This document shows positions 36,543 to 44,005 of a DNA stretch of 64,000 nt, in pieces. The notes beneath the pieces were generated by a model. The model ran no database searches. It was not told the origin of the DNA and worked only from the letters and a program-made list of their open reading frames with translations. A program made the translations under genes and the position numbers. Location: positions 124,001-188,000 of the forward strand of contig NZ_FNNI01000004.1 of NCBI RefSeq assembly GCF_900106955.1, in the 5' to 3' direction. Source of the stretch: Aidingimonas halophila (GTDB taxonomy: Bacteria > Pseudomonadota > Gammaproteobacteria > Pseudomonadales > Halomonadaceae). How positions within the stretch are numbered: the stretch's first letter is position 1; each line of letters opens with the position of its first letter.

Positions 36543-37625
36543 TTGATCATATTTCGCTACCTGACCCGCGAGATACTGTTGACCATGGCTGCCGTGGCCG
36601 GAGTATTGCTGCTGGTCATCATGGGTAGTCGTTTCATCCGTTATTTCAGCAATGCCGCCGAGGGCGAAATCCCCGCCAGCATTCTCGGTACCCTGATGCT
36701 CTATCACCTCCCGGGGTTCCTCGAGCTCATCCTGCCTCTGGCATTTTTCCTGGGCATCCTGTTGGCATACGGGCAACTCTATCTCAATAGCGAGATCACC
36801 GTATTGGTGGCGTGCGGCACCAGTCCCAATCGACTGTTGCAGGTCAGCCTGCTGCCGGCGGTACTGGTAGCGATCCTGGTCGGTATTTGCAGTCTCTGGC
36901 TGACACCTGCCGGCGCACTGCATAACGAGAACCTGATACAGGAACAGCAGAGTCGGCTGGATTTCACGGCCCTGACACCAGGACGGTTCCAGGATTTCGG
37001 AGATGGGCGAACCGCGTATACCGAGGATTTCAATGACGATCAGACGCGCATGCAGCAAGTGTTCATCAGCGAGCGTCAATCGCGAGATGATGGGACGCCG
37101 GAGAGTGTCGTGACCCGTGCCACGGAAGGGTATCAGACGGTGGACGATGACACGGGCAGTCGCTTTCTGGTGCTGACCGATGGTGAACGCTACAGCGTCG
37201 ACCCTGGCCGCTTTGAAGCAGAACGCATGGAATTCGATACTTATGCAGTGCGATTGTCGCGCGCCGACGCGGATACCGACCTGGACTCTCCAGAGTATGT
37301 CTCCACGCCGATGCTGTGGCGTATCGGGACCAATGAGGCGCATGCGCAACTGCAATGGCGTCTGTCGATGCCGCTGATGGTGTTGATCCTGACTTTGATC
37401 GCGCAGCCGCTTTCCAGGGTCAATCCACGTCAGGGACGCTTCGCCAAATTGTTGCCGGCGATCTTTCTGCATGTCAGCTATTTGAGCCTGTTGTTGACGA
37501 TGATGGATGCCATCGCTCGCGGAGCGATGCCGAGCGCGATAGGCATGTGGCCGATTCATGTCGTCTTCCTGCTGATCGGTATCGTGCTGGTACGTCGTTC
37601 CCAGGCCAGGGGGATCAGCGGATGA
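36543..37625 (+). CDS. lptF: LPS export permease LptF
   Basis: 360 residues (E. coli LptF is 366). Inner membrane subunit of the LptB2FG transporter that extracts lipopolysaccharide. The start is a TTG at 36543 (family-like MIIFRYLTREILLTM), placed 7 bases after GGGAG; the ATG at 36432 would add 37 residues out of family and lie in the pepA promoter. Membrane segments at both ends flank a periplasmic beta-jellyroll part (about 120-260). Overlaps lptG by ATGA. Confidence 0.93.
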   Translation: MIIFRYLTREILLTMAAVAGVLLLVIMGSRFIRYFSNAAEGEIPASILGTLMLYHLPGFLELILPLAFFLGILLAYGQLYLNSEITVLVACGTSPNRLLQVSLLPAVLVAILVGICSLWLTPAGALHNENLIQEQQSRLDFTALTPGRFQDFGDGRTAYTEDFNDDQTRMQQVFISERQSRDDGTPESVVTRATEGYQTVDDDTGSRFLVLTDGERYSVDPGRFEAERMEFDTYAVRLSRADADTDLDSPEYVSTPMLWRIGTNEAHAQLQWRLSMPLMVLILTLIAQPLSRVNPRQGRFAKLLPAIFLHVSYLSLLLTMMDAIARGAMPSAIGMWPIHVVFLLIGIVLVRRSQARGISG

Positions 37626-38686
37626 TCATCGACCGCATAGACCGGTATATTGCACGCAATGTTCTGGGGGCCATCATCGTCGTGCAGGTGGTATTGCTCG
37701 GCCTCGACCTGGTGATCACCTACATCAATGATCTCAGTGACGTGGAGGGGGGGTACAGTGCGTTCGACGTCCTTCTCTACCTGCTGATGCGCCTGCCTTG
37801 GCGACTGTATCAGTATGCGCCGGTTGGCGTGTTGATCGGCTCGCTGATCGGACTTGGCAGCATGGCATCCAGTAATGAGTTGACGGTCATTCGTGCTGCC
37901 GGCCGTTCCTTGTTGCGTATCTTGTGGGGTGTCATGAAGCCGGTGATACTGGTGGTGATTGTTTTACTGCTGATCGCCGAGTACGTGAGTCCTCGCACCG
38001 AACAGTTCGCGACCGCCTGGCGTGTGGAGCAAATGCAGGGCGAGGGGGCCGTCGTTACCGAGCGTGGCGGCTGGCAGCGCGAGGGGAATAGCTTTTATCG
38101 CTTTGGCGCCATCCGCGCCGATGATACGGTTCTGGATCTGACTCGGTATCGCTTCGATGGCCAGCAGCTGAAAGAGGCCACTTCGGCGGCACGTGCCGTT
38201 TGGCGGGAAGACCATTGGCAACTCGAGAATGTCGCCGTCACTCGCTTCGAGGAGGGACGTACCGAAGCCGACCGGTATGATACTCGAGCGTGGGATACCG
38301 AACTGACACCCGAGCAACTGTCCCGTCTGCTTCAGGATATCGAAAGCCAGGCCCCCAGCGAATTGTGGGCCTATGCTCATTATCTCGAAGCCCAGGATCA
38401 GCAGGCGACACAACCGCTGCTCTATTTCTGGCAACGCATGTTGTTGCCGTTGACCATGGCATCGCTGGTCTTGGTCGCCGCATCGTTCGTGTTCGGTCCG
38501 TTGCGCACCGTGGCGGCTGGTACACGGGTCTTCTACGGCGTGGTTACCGGCTTGTGCTTCAAGTATCTACAGGACTTGCTGGCACCAGCGTCGACTGTCT
38601 TCGGCTTTTCTCCGGCCTGGGCCGTTCTCGGTCCGACGCTGCTGTGTTTCATGCTGGGGATCTATCTGCTGAGACGTTCCGGCTAG
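37622..38686 (+). CDS. lptG: LPS export permease LptG
   Basis: 354 residues, second permease subunit. Start ATG 37622 overlaps the lptF stop (ATGA). Seen: N-terminal MIIDRIDRYIARNVLGAIIV, VGVLIGSLIGLGSMASSNEL, and the C-terminal stretch AGTRVFYGVVTGLCFKYLQD before the last two helices. The central periplasmic domain is of typical size. The gene pair lptF-lptG is divergent from pepA, matching the E. coli arrangement. Confidence 0.95.
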   Translation: MIIDRIDRYIARNVLGAIIVVQVVLLGLDLVITYINDLSDVEGGYSAFDVLLYLLMRLPWRLYQYAPVGVLIGSLIGLGSMASSNELTVIRAAGRSLLRILWGVMKPVILVVIVLLLIAEYVSPRTEQFATAWRVEQMQGEGAVVTERGGWQREGNSFYRFGAIRADDTVLDLTRYRFDGQQLKEATSAARAVWREDHWQLENVAVTRFEEGRTEADRYDTRAWDTELTPEQLSRLLQDIESQAPSELWAYAHYLEAQDQQATQPLLYFWQRMLLPLTMASLVLVAASFVFGPLRTVAAGTRVFYGVVTGLCFKYLQDLLAPASTVFGFSPAWAVLGPTLLCFMLGIYLLRRSG

Positions 38687-38711
38687 CTCGTCGAACCAAC
38701 GGGAATTCACC

Positions 38712-39188
38712 ATGTCTCGACGCTTTACTGATCTTGATAATACCTGGCCCGCAGGGTTGGGACGCCGCCTGGGAGCAATGATCTACGATGCGCTGCTGTT
38801 ATTGGCCATCTGGATGCTGGTGGGCTTCATCGGAGTGGCGCTCAATGGAGGGGAAGCCAACGAAAGCTCGTGGTTCCGCGGCGGGCTGTTCCTGGTGACG
38901 TTCGGTTTTTTCGCTTATTTCTGGATGCATGGCGGCATGACACTGGGCATGCAGGCCTGGCGGCTTCGGGTACAGACCGTGGATGGGCAGCCCATCGGGA
39001 TCGGGCAAAGCGTAGCGCGGTTTCTCGTGGCGGGCCTCTCCTTTATGGCTTGCGGCTTGGGCTACTGGTGGATTCTTTTCGATGGAGAGAAGCGAAGCTG
39101 GCCGGACCTGGCATCAGGCACTCGGGTGGTCGTATTGCCCAAGCGACGTAAGCGAAGAGCAGCGACAGGCAAAAATGTATGCGATTAG
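38712..39188 (+). CDS. RDD-family membrane protein
   Basis: 158 residues with four hydrophobic segments and the RDD signature LGRRLGAMIYDALLLLAIWM at the N-terminus. The C-terminus is basic (LPKRRKRRAATGK). The family includes small membrane proteins that may take part in Na+/H+ exchange or membrane stress, but most are unassigned. It follows lptG by 25 bases, so it may be co-transcribed with lptFG. Confidence 0.82.
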   Translation: MSRRFTDLDNTWPAGLGRRLGAMIYDALLLLAIWMLVGFIGVALNGGEANESSWFRGGLFLVTFGFFAYFWMHGGMTLGMQAWRLRVQTVDGQPIGIGQSVARFLVAGLSFMACGLGYWWILFDGEKRSWPDLASGTRVVVLPKRRKRRAATGKNVCD

Positions 39189-39204
39189 GGGTTGCAACAG
39201 TCTC

Positions 39205-39219
39205 TGCGAATCATTTACA
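39205..39219. promoter_or_regulatory. Fur-box-like site upstream of bfd
   Basis: The 15-base element TGCGAATCATTTACA matches the 7-1-7 Fur consensus (TGATAAT-N-ATTATCA) at 10 of 14 positions, 31 bases before the bfd start. bfd is often Fur-repressed in gammaproteobacteria, which makes this plausible but unproven. Confidence 0.4.
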
Positions 39220-39250
39220 TTTGTCCTTGCGATGCTAAGCGAGGTCACTC

Positions 39251-39454
39251 ATGTTCATATGTCTGTGCAAAGGGGTTACTGATCGGGAAATTCGTGAGGC
39301 CGTCAGCGATGGTGCGCGGAGCTGGCGTGAAGTTCGCGAAGTGACCGGCTGTTCCAGTCAATGCGGCAAGTGTGCCTGCGTAGGCAAGGCGATTGCCCGA
39401 GATGCCATTGCACGTGAAGTCGTTCCGGAGGCTGATCTCGCCTATGCGGTGTGA
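39251..39454 (+). CDS. bfd: Bacterioferritin-associated ferredoxin
   Basis: 67 residues. A 2Fe-2S BFD protein that reduces iron in bacterioferritin so that it can be released. Fe-S ligands seen: C4 and C6 in FICLCKG, C38 and C41 in GCSSQCGKC. Preceded by GAGG and a Fur-like element, so probably induced under iron limitation. The bfr gene follows after 204 bases with its own possible promoter. Confidence 0.93.
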   Translation: MFICLCKGVTDREIREAVSDGARSWREVREVTGCSSQCGKCACVGKAIARDAIAREVVPEADLAYAV

Positions 39455-39658
39455 GCGGAGTGCGATCAACCGCTGATAGCGTTGCTCTTCGTTAGCATTT
39501 ATCAATCCTTTTCAATTGCGACCATTGCCATGTAAGATGCTGTCGCAATTAGACTTTTCTTATTTCTTGGGCAATACTGGCCGGACAGACTCACGAGATA
39601 ACACCGTGTTAGCTCGTGATTTCCTGTTGGTTCCTCTCTTTAGCCCAGGAGACGTTTC

Positions 39659-40141
39659 ATGAAAGGTGACGCCAAAGTCATTGAACACCTCAATATCGCG
39701 CTCGGTAACGAACTGGTGGCCATCAATCAATATTTTCTGCATGCCAAGATGTACAAGGATTGGGGCCTCAAGGCGCTAGCCAAGTGGGAGTACGATGAAT
39801 CCATCGAGGAAATGCAGCACGCCGACAAGTTGATCGATCGGATCCTGTTCCTGGAAGGTATGCCCAACCTGCAGGACCTCGGCAAGTTGCATATTGGCGA
39901 GAATGTGCGTGAAATGCTCGAATGCGATCTCCAGATCGAGCATGATGGCCGTAAAGATTACATTGAGGCAATCGCCTATTGCGAGCAGGTTCAGGACTAT
40001 GTCAGCCGCGATCTGTTACGCGATCTCTTAGCCGATGAAGAGGAGCACATCGATCACATCGAGACCGAACTCGGCTTGATCGACAAGGTGGGAATCGAAA
40101 ACTATCTGCAGCGTCAGATGCAGGAAGCCGGCAACGAGTAA
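39659..40141 (+). CDS. bfr: Bacterioferritin
   Basis: 160 residues. Heme-containing iron-storage 24-mer subunit. Ferroxidase-centre residues E18, E51, H54, E94, E127 and H130 are all present, and M52 is the heme ligand, so this is a full catalytic, heme-binding subunit, not the ferritin-A-like variant. AGGAG precedes ATG 39659. Located between bfd and the DUF1653 gene, which is convergent with a 10-base gap. Confidence 0.95.
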   Translation: MKGDAKVIEHLNIALGNELVAINQYFLHAKMYKDWGLKALAKWEYDESIEEMQHADKLIDRILFLEGMPNLQDLGKLHIGENVREMLECDLQIEHDGRKDYIEAIAYCEQVQDYVSRDLLRDLLADEEEHIDHIETELGLIDKVGIENYLQRQMQEAGNE

Positions 40142-40151
40142 TGTCGCGGCA

Positions 40152-40385
40152 TTACTTGCGTGACTCTTCCGGGGCGAAGCGGGCGACCGGTTCGCCCTGC
40201 ACCTCTACGGTTTCGCAGAACATGGCCAGGGGCCGTACCCATAGACCGTATTCGCCGTAAAGTGCTCGGTAGACCACTAATGGGTCTTCGGTTTCACTGT
40301 GCGTGGCGACACCAATGACCTCATAACGTCCTCCCTTGTAGTGCCGGTAGATACCTGGTGCAGGATGGGGAGTGTCGTTATCCAT
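40152..40385 (-). CDS. DUF1653 protein
   Basis: 77 residues from ATG 40385 (AGGAAAGG upstream). Compact domain with PGIYRHYKGGRYEVIGVATH and VVYRALYGEYGLWVRPLAMF, matching the DUF1653 pattern of small beta-rich proteins of unknown function. A longer in-frame extension to 40553 lies inside tcdA and is not credible. It overlaps the tcdA 3' end by 8 bases, so they probably form an operon. Confidence 0.85.
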   Translation of the reverse strand: MDNDTPHPAPGIYRHYKGGRYEVIGVATHSETEDPLVVYRALYGEYGLWVRPLAMFCETVEVQGEPVARFAPEESRK

Positions 40386-41253
40386 GTGACCTTTCCTCTG
40401 TATGGCTGGTCTCGGCCGGTGCACTGCGGCGTACGCCATGGCGTGCCAATCGTTCCATGGCCCGGGCGGCCGCGGTGAACCCGAAACTGCCGGTGACGAA
40501 TGTGGCGGCTCCGACTCCCGAAGCGCAGTCGAGTCTCGTGGGTTCGCCATCACCGGGCTTCTGGCGGCAGACGTCCCCGCTGCTGTCCGGATAGATCAAC
40601 TGTTCCTCGGAATAGACGCAGGCGACATCAAAGCGACGCTTGGGATTGCGTGAAAACCCATGGTCTCGACGCAGTCGGGCACGCACCTTGGCCAGTAAAG
40701 GATCTTGTTGCGTGCGGGCCAGGTCGGCAACCTTGATGCGTGTCGGATCGGTCTGACCACCGGCGGCGCCGGTGACCGTGATCGGTAATTTGCGTCGCCG
40801 GCACCAGGCGATCAATGCGGCCTTTGCAGCGACATTGTCGATAGCGTCGATGACATGATCGGCATCGATGGGGAGCCGTTCGGCGAGGTTGCCCGGGGTC
40901 AAGAATGCCAGGTCGGTCACCACCTGCATGTGTGGTGCAATGGCCCGACAGCGTTCGGCCAGGACGGCCACTTTGGGGCGACCGATAGTCCCGTCCAGGG
41001 CGTGGAGCTGGCGGTTGACATTGGATACGCACACGTCATCCAGGTCGATGAGCGTCAATTTGCCGATGCCGCTACGGGCCAGCGCTTCTGCCGCCCAGCT
41101 TCCCACGCCACCGACACCCGCCACGACCACATGGGCATGACGAAAGGTGTCCGCGGCTCGCTGACCGTACAGGCGTCGGATACCACCGAAACGATAATCG
41201 TAGTCGTCGTGATCGAGAGAGTCGTCCATAAGCGTTGCATTGTCGCCGCTCAT
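40378..41253 (-). CDS. tcdA: tRNA threonylcarbamoyladenosine dehydratase TcdA
   Basis: 291 residues, E1/ThiF-like fold. It uses ATP to cyclise t6A at tRNA position 37 to ct6A. Seen: nucleotide-binding loop VVAGVGGVGSWAAEALARSG, LTLIDLDDVCVSNVNRQLHA, and conserved VTGAAGGQTDPTRIKVADLA and ACVYSEEQ. The usual sulfur-acceptor partners CsdA/CsdE are not adjacent. Start at ATG 41253; a later ATG at 41229 (MDDSLDHDDYDYRFGGIRRL) is also plausible. Confidence 0.93.
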   Translation of the reverse strand: MSGDNATLMDDSLDHDDYDYRFGGIRRLYGQRAADTFRHAHVVVAGVGGVGSWAAEALARSGIGKLTLIDLDDVCVSNVNRQLHALDGTIGRPKVAVLAERCRAIAPHMQVVTDLAFLTPGNLAERLPIDADHVIDAIDNVAAKAALIAWCRRRKLPITVTGAAGGQTDPTRIKVADLARTQQDPLLAKVRARLRRDHGFSRNPKRRFDVACVYSEEQLIYPDSSGDVCRQKPGDGEPTRLDCASGVGAATFVTGSFGFTAAARAMERLARHGVRRSAPAETSHTEERSHG

Positions 41254-41421
41254 GGCGGGAATGTCACCTATATATCGTCGTGTCCATCACCTTCGAGAAT
41301 CGTATCGTCGTGGTCATGGGTGCCCGAAATGGGGGCGGTTCAGGCATAATATGCCTTCGCCGATAATGTATGCCTCCGCAGGGCATCACCGATCATAGTT
41401 GAATTCCAGCAAGGACACGCC

Positions 41422-42369
41422 ATGCTACTCTTCGAGCGTCTCAACCGACTGTTTCCCCTGTGGGCGATTCTGTTCGCCATCATTGCCGTCATGCAGCCTG
41501 CCTGGTTTACCGGTCTGGCCGGAGAGATTCAGACGCTACTGGCTCTGATCATGTTTGCCATGGGGCTGACGTTGTCGAAGGACGATTTTCTGGGAGTCTT
41601 GCGAGCGCCGCTACCAGTAGGCGTGGGCGTGCTTCTACAGTTCGTCGTGATGCCCTTGGCGGCGTTGGGGGTCTCGGTCGCCATGGGACTGTCCACGGAG
41701 TTGACGACAGGCATGGTGCTGGTCGGTGCCACGGCTGGCGGCACGGCCTCCAATGTCATGACCTGGTTGGCCGGTGGGAGAGTGGCGCTGTCGGTCTCCA
41801 TGACACTGGTATCCACACTGGCCTCGGTGGCCGCCACGCCGTTGATTGCCTGGTTACTGGTAGGACAGGTCGTCAATGTGCCTGTCTGGGGGATGCTGTT
41901 GAGTATCGCCAAACTCGTGATTGCCCCCATTGCCATCGGCGTCGTCGTCCATCATTTTCTGGCCAGTCGGATTCGTCGTGTCGAGCCGGCGTTAGCGACC
42001 CTGGCCATGGCGGCTATCGTTCTGATCATTGCCATCGTGGTCGGTCTCAATGTCGATAATCTGGCAAGCCTGGGGCCGGTGGTCGCGCTGGCCGTCATTG
42101 CCCACAATCTCATCGGGCTAGGGGGCGGTTATGGTATTTCCCGTTTATGCGGTTTTGATCGGCGTACCGCACGCACCGTGGCCATTGAAGTCGGCATGCA
42201 GAATTCCGGTCTGGCGGTCGCTCTGGCAAATCAGTTCTTTACGGCAACCGCTGCGCTTCCCGGTGCGTTGTTCTCTGTATGGCACAATGTGTCAGGCTCG
42301 TTGCTGGCCGGGTACTGGAAGCGACGTCCCGTCGATGAATCCGATGTGGAGGCTGTCGCGGCCCGTTGA
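41422..42369 (+). CDS. BASS-family (bile acid:Na+ symporter-like) transporter
   Basis: 315 residues with ten hydrophobic segments. Family pattern seen: FAMGLTLSKDDFLGVLRAPL, VGATAGGTASNVMTWLAGG (the crossover motif of the BASS fold) and TVAIEVGMQNSGLAVALANQ. Bacterial members export or import organic acids such as pantoate, pyruvate or sulfonates, so the substrate is unassigned. The stop is 6 bases before the DTW gene, so they are likely co-transcribed. Confidence 0.86.
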   Translation: MLLFERLNRLFPLWAILFAIIAVMQPAWFTGLAGEIQTLLALIMFAMGLTLSKDDFLGVLRAPLPVGVGVLLQFVVMPLAALGVSVAMGLSTELTTGMVLVGATAGGTASNVMTWLAGGRVALSVSMTLVSTLASVAATPLIAWLLVGQVVNVPVWGMLLSIAKLVIAPIAIGVVVHHFLASRIRRVEPALATLAMAAIVLIIAIVVGLNVDNLASLGPVVALAVIAHNLIGLGGGYGISRLCGFDRRTARTVAIEVGMQNSGLAVALANQFFTATAALPGALFSVWHNVSGSLLAGYWKRRPVDESDVEAVAAR

Positions 42370-42375
42370 ATCGTC

Positions 42376-43122
42376 ATGTCCGATGAGATGCAGCCCGGAG
42401 CGGAGAAGGGGGCGTCGATATCCCAGCCGCCACGCCGGGAATTCAAGGCGCGGGGCAGTTTCGTCGAACGCTGTACTGACTGTCGGCTTCCGCAGCTCAA
42501 TTGCCTATGTTCCTATCGAACGAGTGCCGACAGCCAGGCTCGCATCTGGCTGTTGACGCATCCGCTCGAGCATTACAAGCCGACCAATACCGGTCGGCTT
42601 ATCGGTGACGTGCTGGCCGAAACACGCGTTTTTACCTGGTATCGAACGTTTCCGGATGAGCAACTGCTTGCACTGCTGGATCAGCCCGGTTTTGCGCCGT
42701 TCATCATCTTTCCGGATGACCATTCGGATTACGCCGATCGTATCGTTGGCCAAGACGCTGTCGAGGATGCCAAGTCGGCGGGCTTGATTCCCGTTTTCAT
42801 CATTCTGGATGGAACGTGGCGACAGGCACGGCGCATCTTCCGGCGAAGCTCCTATCTCGACCGGTTGCCGATATTGCCGCTGGAGACGCAGAAACAGACA
42901 CGGTATCGCCTGCGAAAGCCGGCATCGCCATCACATCTCTGTACGGCGGAAGTCGCGGCGGAGTTACTGCGCCAGAATGGAGATGTGGATGCGGCCGATA
43001 CCCTGGATGACTATTTCGATACATTCAATGCCAGTTATGCCGCCAGCCGAGCCCACCACAAGCTGGAACAGCCGACGGCAGCAATGGCACGTTTGCTGGC
43101 CAGAAAAGCAGGCCGTCGCTAG
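42376..43122 (+). CDS. tapT: DTW-domain protein, tRNA-uridine aminocarboxypropyltransferase-like (TapT)
   Basis: 248 residues. DTW proteins transfer an aminocarboxypropyl group from SAM to uridine 47 of tRNAs to make acp3U in E. coli TapT. Seen: Cys motif CTDCRLPQLNCLC near residue 35 and the signature IILDGTWRQARRIFR with D-G-T-W. The symbol is by homology. It follows the transporter gene by 6 bases. A long AT-rich gap then separates it from the T6SS cluster. Confidence 0.82.
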   Translation: MSDEMQPGAEKGASISQPPRREFKARGSFVERCTDCRLPQLNCLCSYRTSADSQARIWLLTHPLEHYKPTNTGRLIGDVLAETRVFTWYRTFPDEQLLALLDQPGFAPFIIFPDDHSDYADRIVGQDAVEDAKSAGLIPVFIILDGTWRQARRIFRRSSYLDRLPILPLETQKQTRYRLRKPASPSHLCTAEVAAELLRQNGDVDAADTLDDYFDTFNASYAASRAHHKLEQPTAAMARLLARKAGRR

Positions 43123-43173
43123 TCGTGGCGAAAGAAATCTCTTCGATGTGGGTGAGATATCTTATTTTGTTAA

Positions 43174-43191
43174 TGTAGGAAATTGCCTACA
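43174..43191. promoter_or_regulatory. Inverted repeat in T6SS upstream region
   Basis: Perfect TGTAGG / CCTACA arms with AAATTG between. The inner part (TAGGAAATTGCCTA) matches the enteric RcsAB-box pattern at about 10 of 14 positions, but Rcs proteins are not expected in this lineage. It could be the site of a LuxR/GerE-type or another dimeric regulator. Confidence 0.35.
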
Positions 43192-43316
43192 AATAATGTA
43201 ATCCTGCGTTTCCCTCGCGTAGTCATTGGTTTTGATATTCGACATAGAACCTGGGTAATTATCGCTTTTTCGGCGAAATTACTGCTCTTTTGCGGCAATG
43301 TTCCTGTTCCGGACAG

Positions 43317-43331
43317 TGGCTGCCATCCCGC
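43317..43331 (+). promoter_or_regulatory. Candidate sigma-54 promoter of tssB
   Basis: TGGC at 43317-43320 and GC at 43330-43331 keep the invariant GG-N10-GC spacing, but the -12 half reads CCGC in place of TTGC. It lies about 130 bases before tssB. The cluster encodes a VasH-like sigma-54 activator, which makes it worth testing. The sequence match is weak. Confidence 0.3.
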
Positions 43332-43462
43332 CAAACGTGCTTGACCCCCCCCCTTTTGCTGATAACAGAAATTGCTATTCTCCCGCCGCGCTGACGTAAG
43401 TAGAGCGCTTCGTTGGCTCATACGACTCAATTCGCGTTCGCTATTCTGCAGGGGATTTAGGC

Positions 43463-43972
43463 ATGGCAAAGGACGGCACCGTAGCGCCCAGAGAGCGCAT
43501 CAATATCAAGTATGTTCCGGCGACAGGGGATCAACAGGCCGAAACGGAGCTCCCACTCAAGTTGCTGGTCGTCGGGGATTTCAAGGGAGGTGAAGAAGAA
43601 ACGCCTCTTGAGGATCGCCAGGCGGTGTCTGTAGACAAGAACAATTTCCAGTCCGTGATTCGAGAGGCCGGCCTGGAGTTGCAGGCTTCTGTTCCCAACA
43701 GGCTCGATGAGGCCGACGAGGCAACGGATCTCGCCGTCGATCTGAAATTCTCTTCCCTGGACGATTTCTCACCGGACAGTGTCGCCAGGCAGGTTCCCGA
43801 ATTGCGCAAACTGGTCGAGTTACGGGAGGCTTTGGTCGCGCTCAAGGGGCCGTTGGGCAATGTGCCGGCCTTTCGTGACCGCTTGCAGAAGTTGCTCGAA
43901 AACAGTGAGGAGCGTCAGCAGTTGCTGGCCGAGCTGGAAATGCTCGACAGCCGCGATGGAAACGATGCTTGA
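43463..43972 (+). CDS. tssB: T6SS sheath small subunit TssB/VipA
   Basis: 169 residues. Pairs with TssC to form the contractile sheath. Seen: N-terminal PRERINIKYVPATGDQQAETELPLKLLVVGDF with the family NIKY motif, then DLKFSSLDDFSPDSVARQVP. The C-terminal helix interacting with ClpV is at the end (EERQQLLAELEML). ATG 43463 follows AGGGGA. It heads the T6SS transcription unit; tssC follows after 33 bases. Confidence 0.95.
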   Translation: MAKDGTVAPRERINIKYVPATGDQQAETELPLKLLVVGDFKGGEEETPLEDRQAVSVDKNNFQSVIREAGLELQASVPNRLDEADEATDLAVDLKFSSLDDFSPDSVARQVPELRKLVELREALVALKGPLGNVPAFRDRLQKLLENSEERQQLLAELEMLDSRDGNDA

Positions 43973-44005
43973 TCAATTGCCTAGAACGGAATTCGAGGCC
44001 CCCTC

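Larger units (their letters stand above)
43123..43462. other. AT-rich intergenic region upstream of the T6SS operon
   Basis: About 340 bases without a gene, the longest gap besides 19929-20330. The first half (43130-43300) is visibly AT-richer than the flanking genes. It carries an inverted repeat at 43174-43191, a C9 tract at 43345-43353 and a weak sigma-54-like element at 43317-43331. Short frames on the minus strand are low-complexity shadows. It should contain the T6SS promoter. Confidence 0.6.

Noticed and set aside
37355-37621. Longer frame of lptG beginning at 37355
   Set aside because: It overlaps lptF in another frame; the ATGA overlap at 37622 gives the normal LptG start.
43170-43469. 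Minus-strand 99-codon frame in the T6SS upstream region
   Set aside because: It runs across the inverted repeat and C9 tract, has no plausible ribosome-binding site and no family resemblance.
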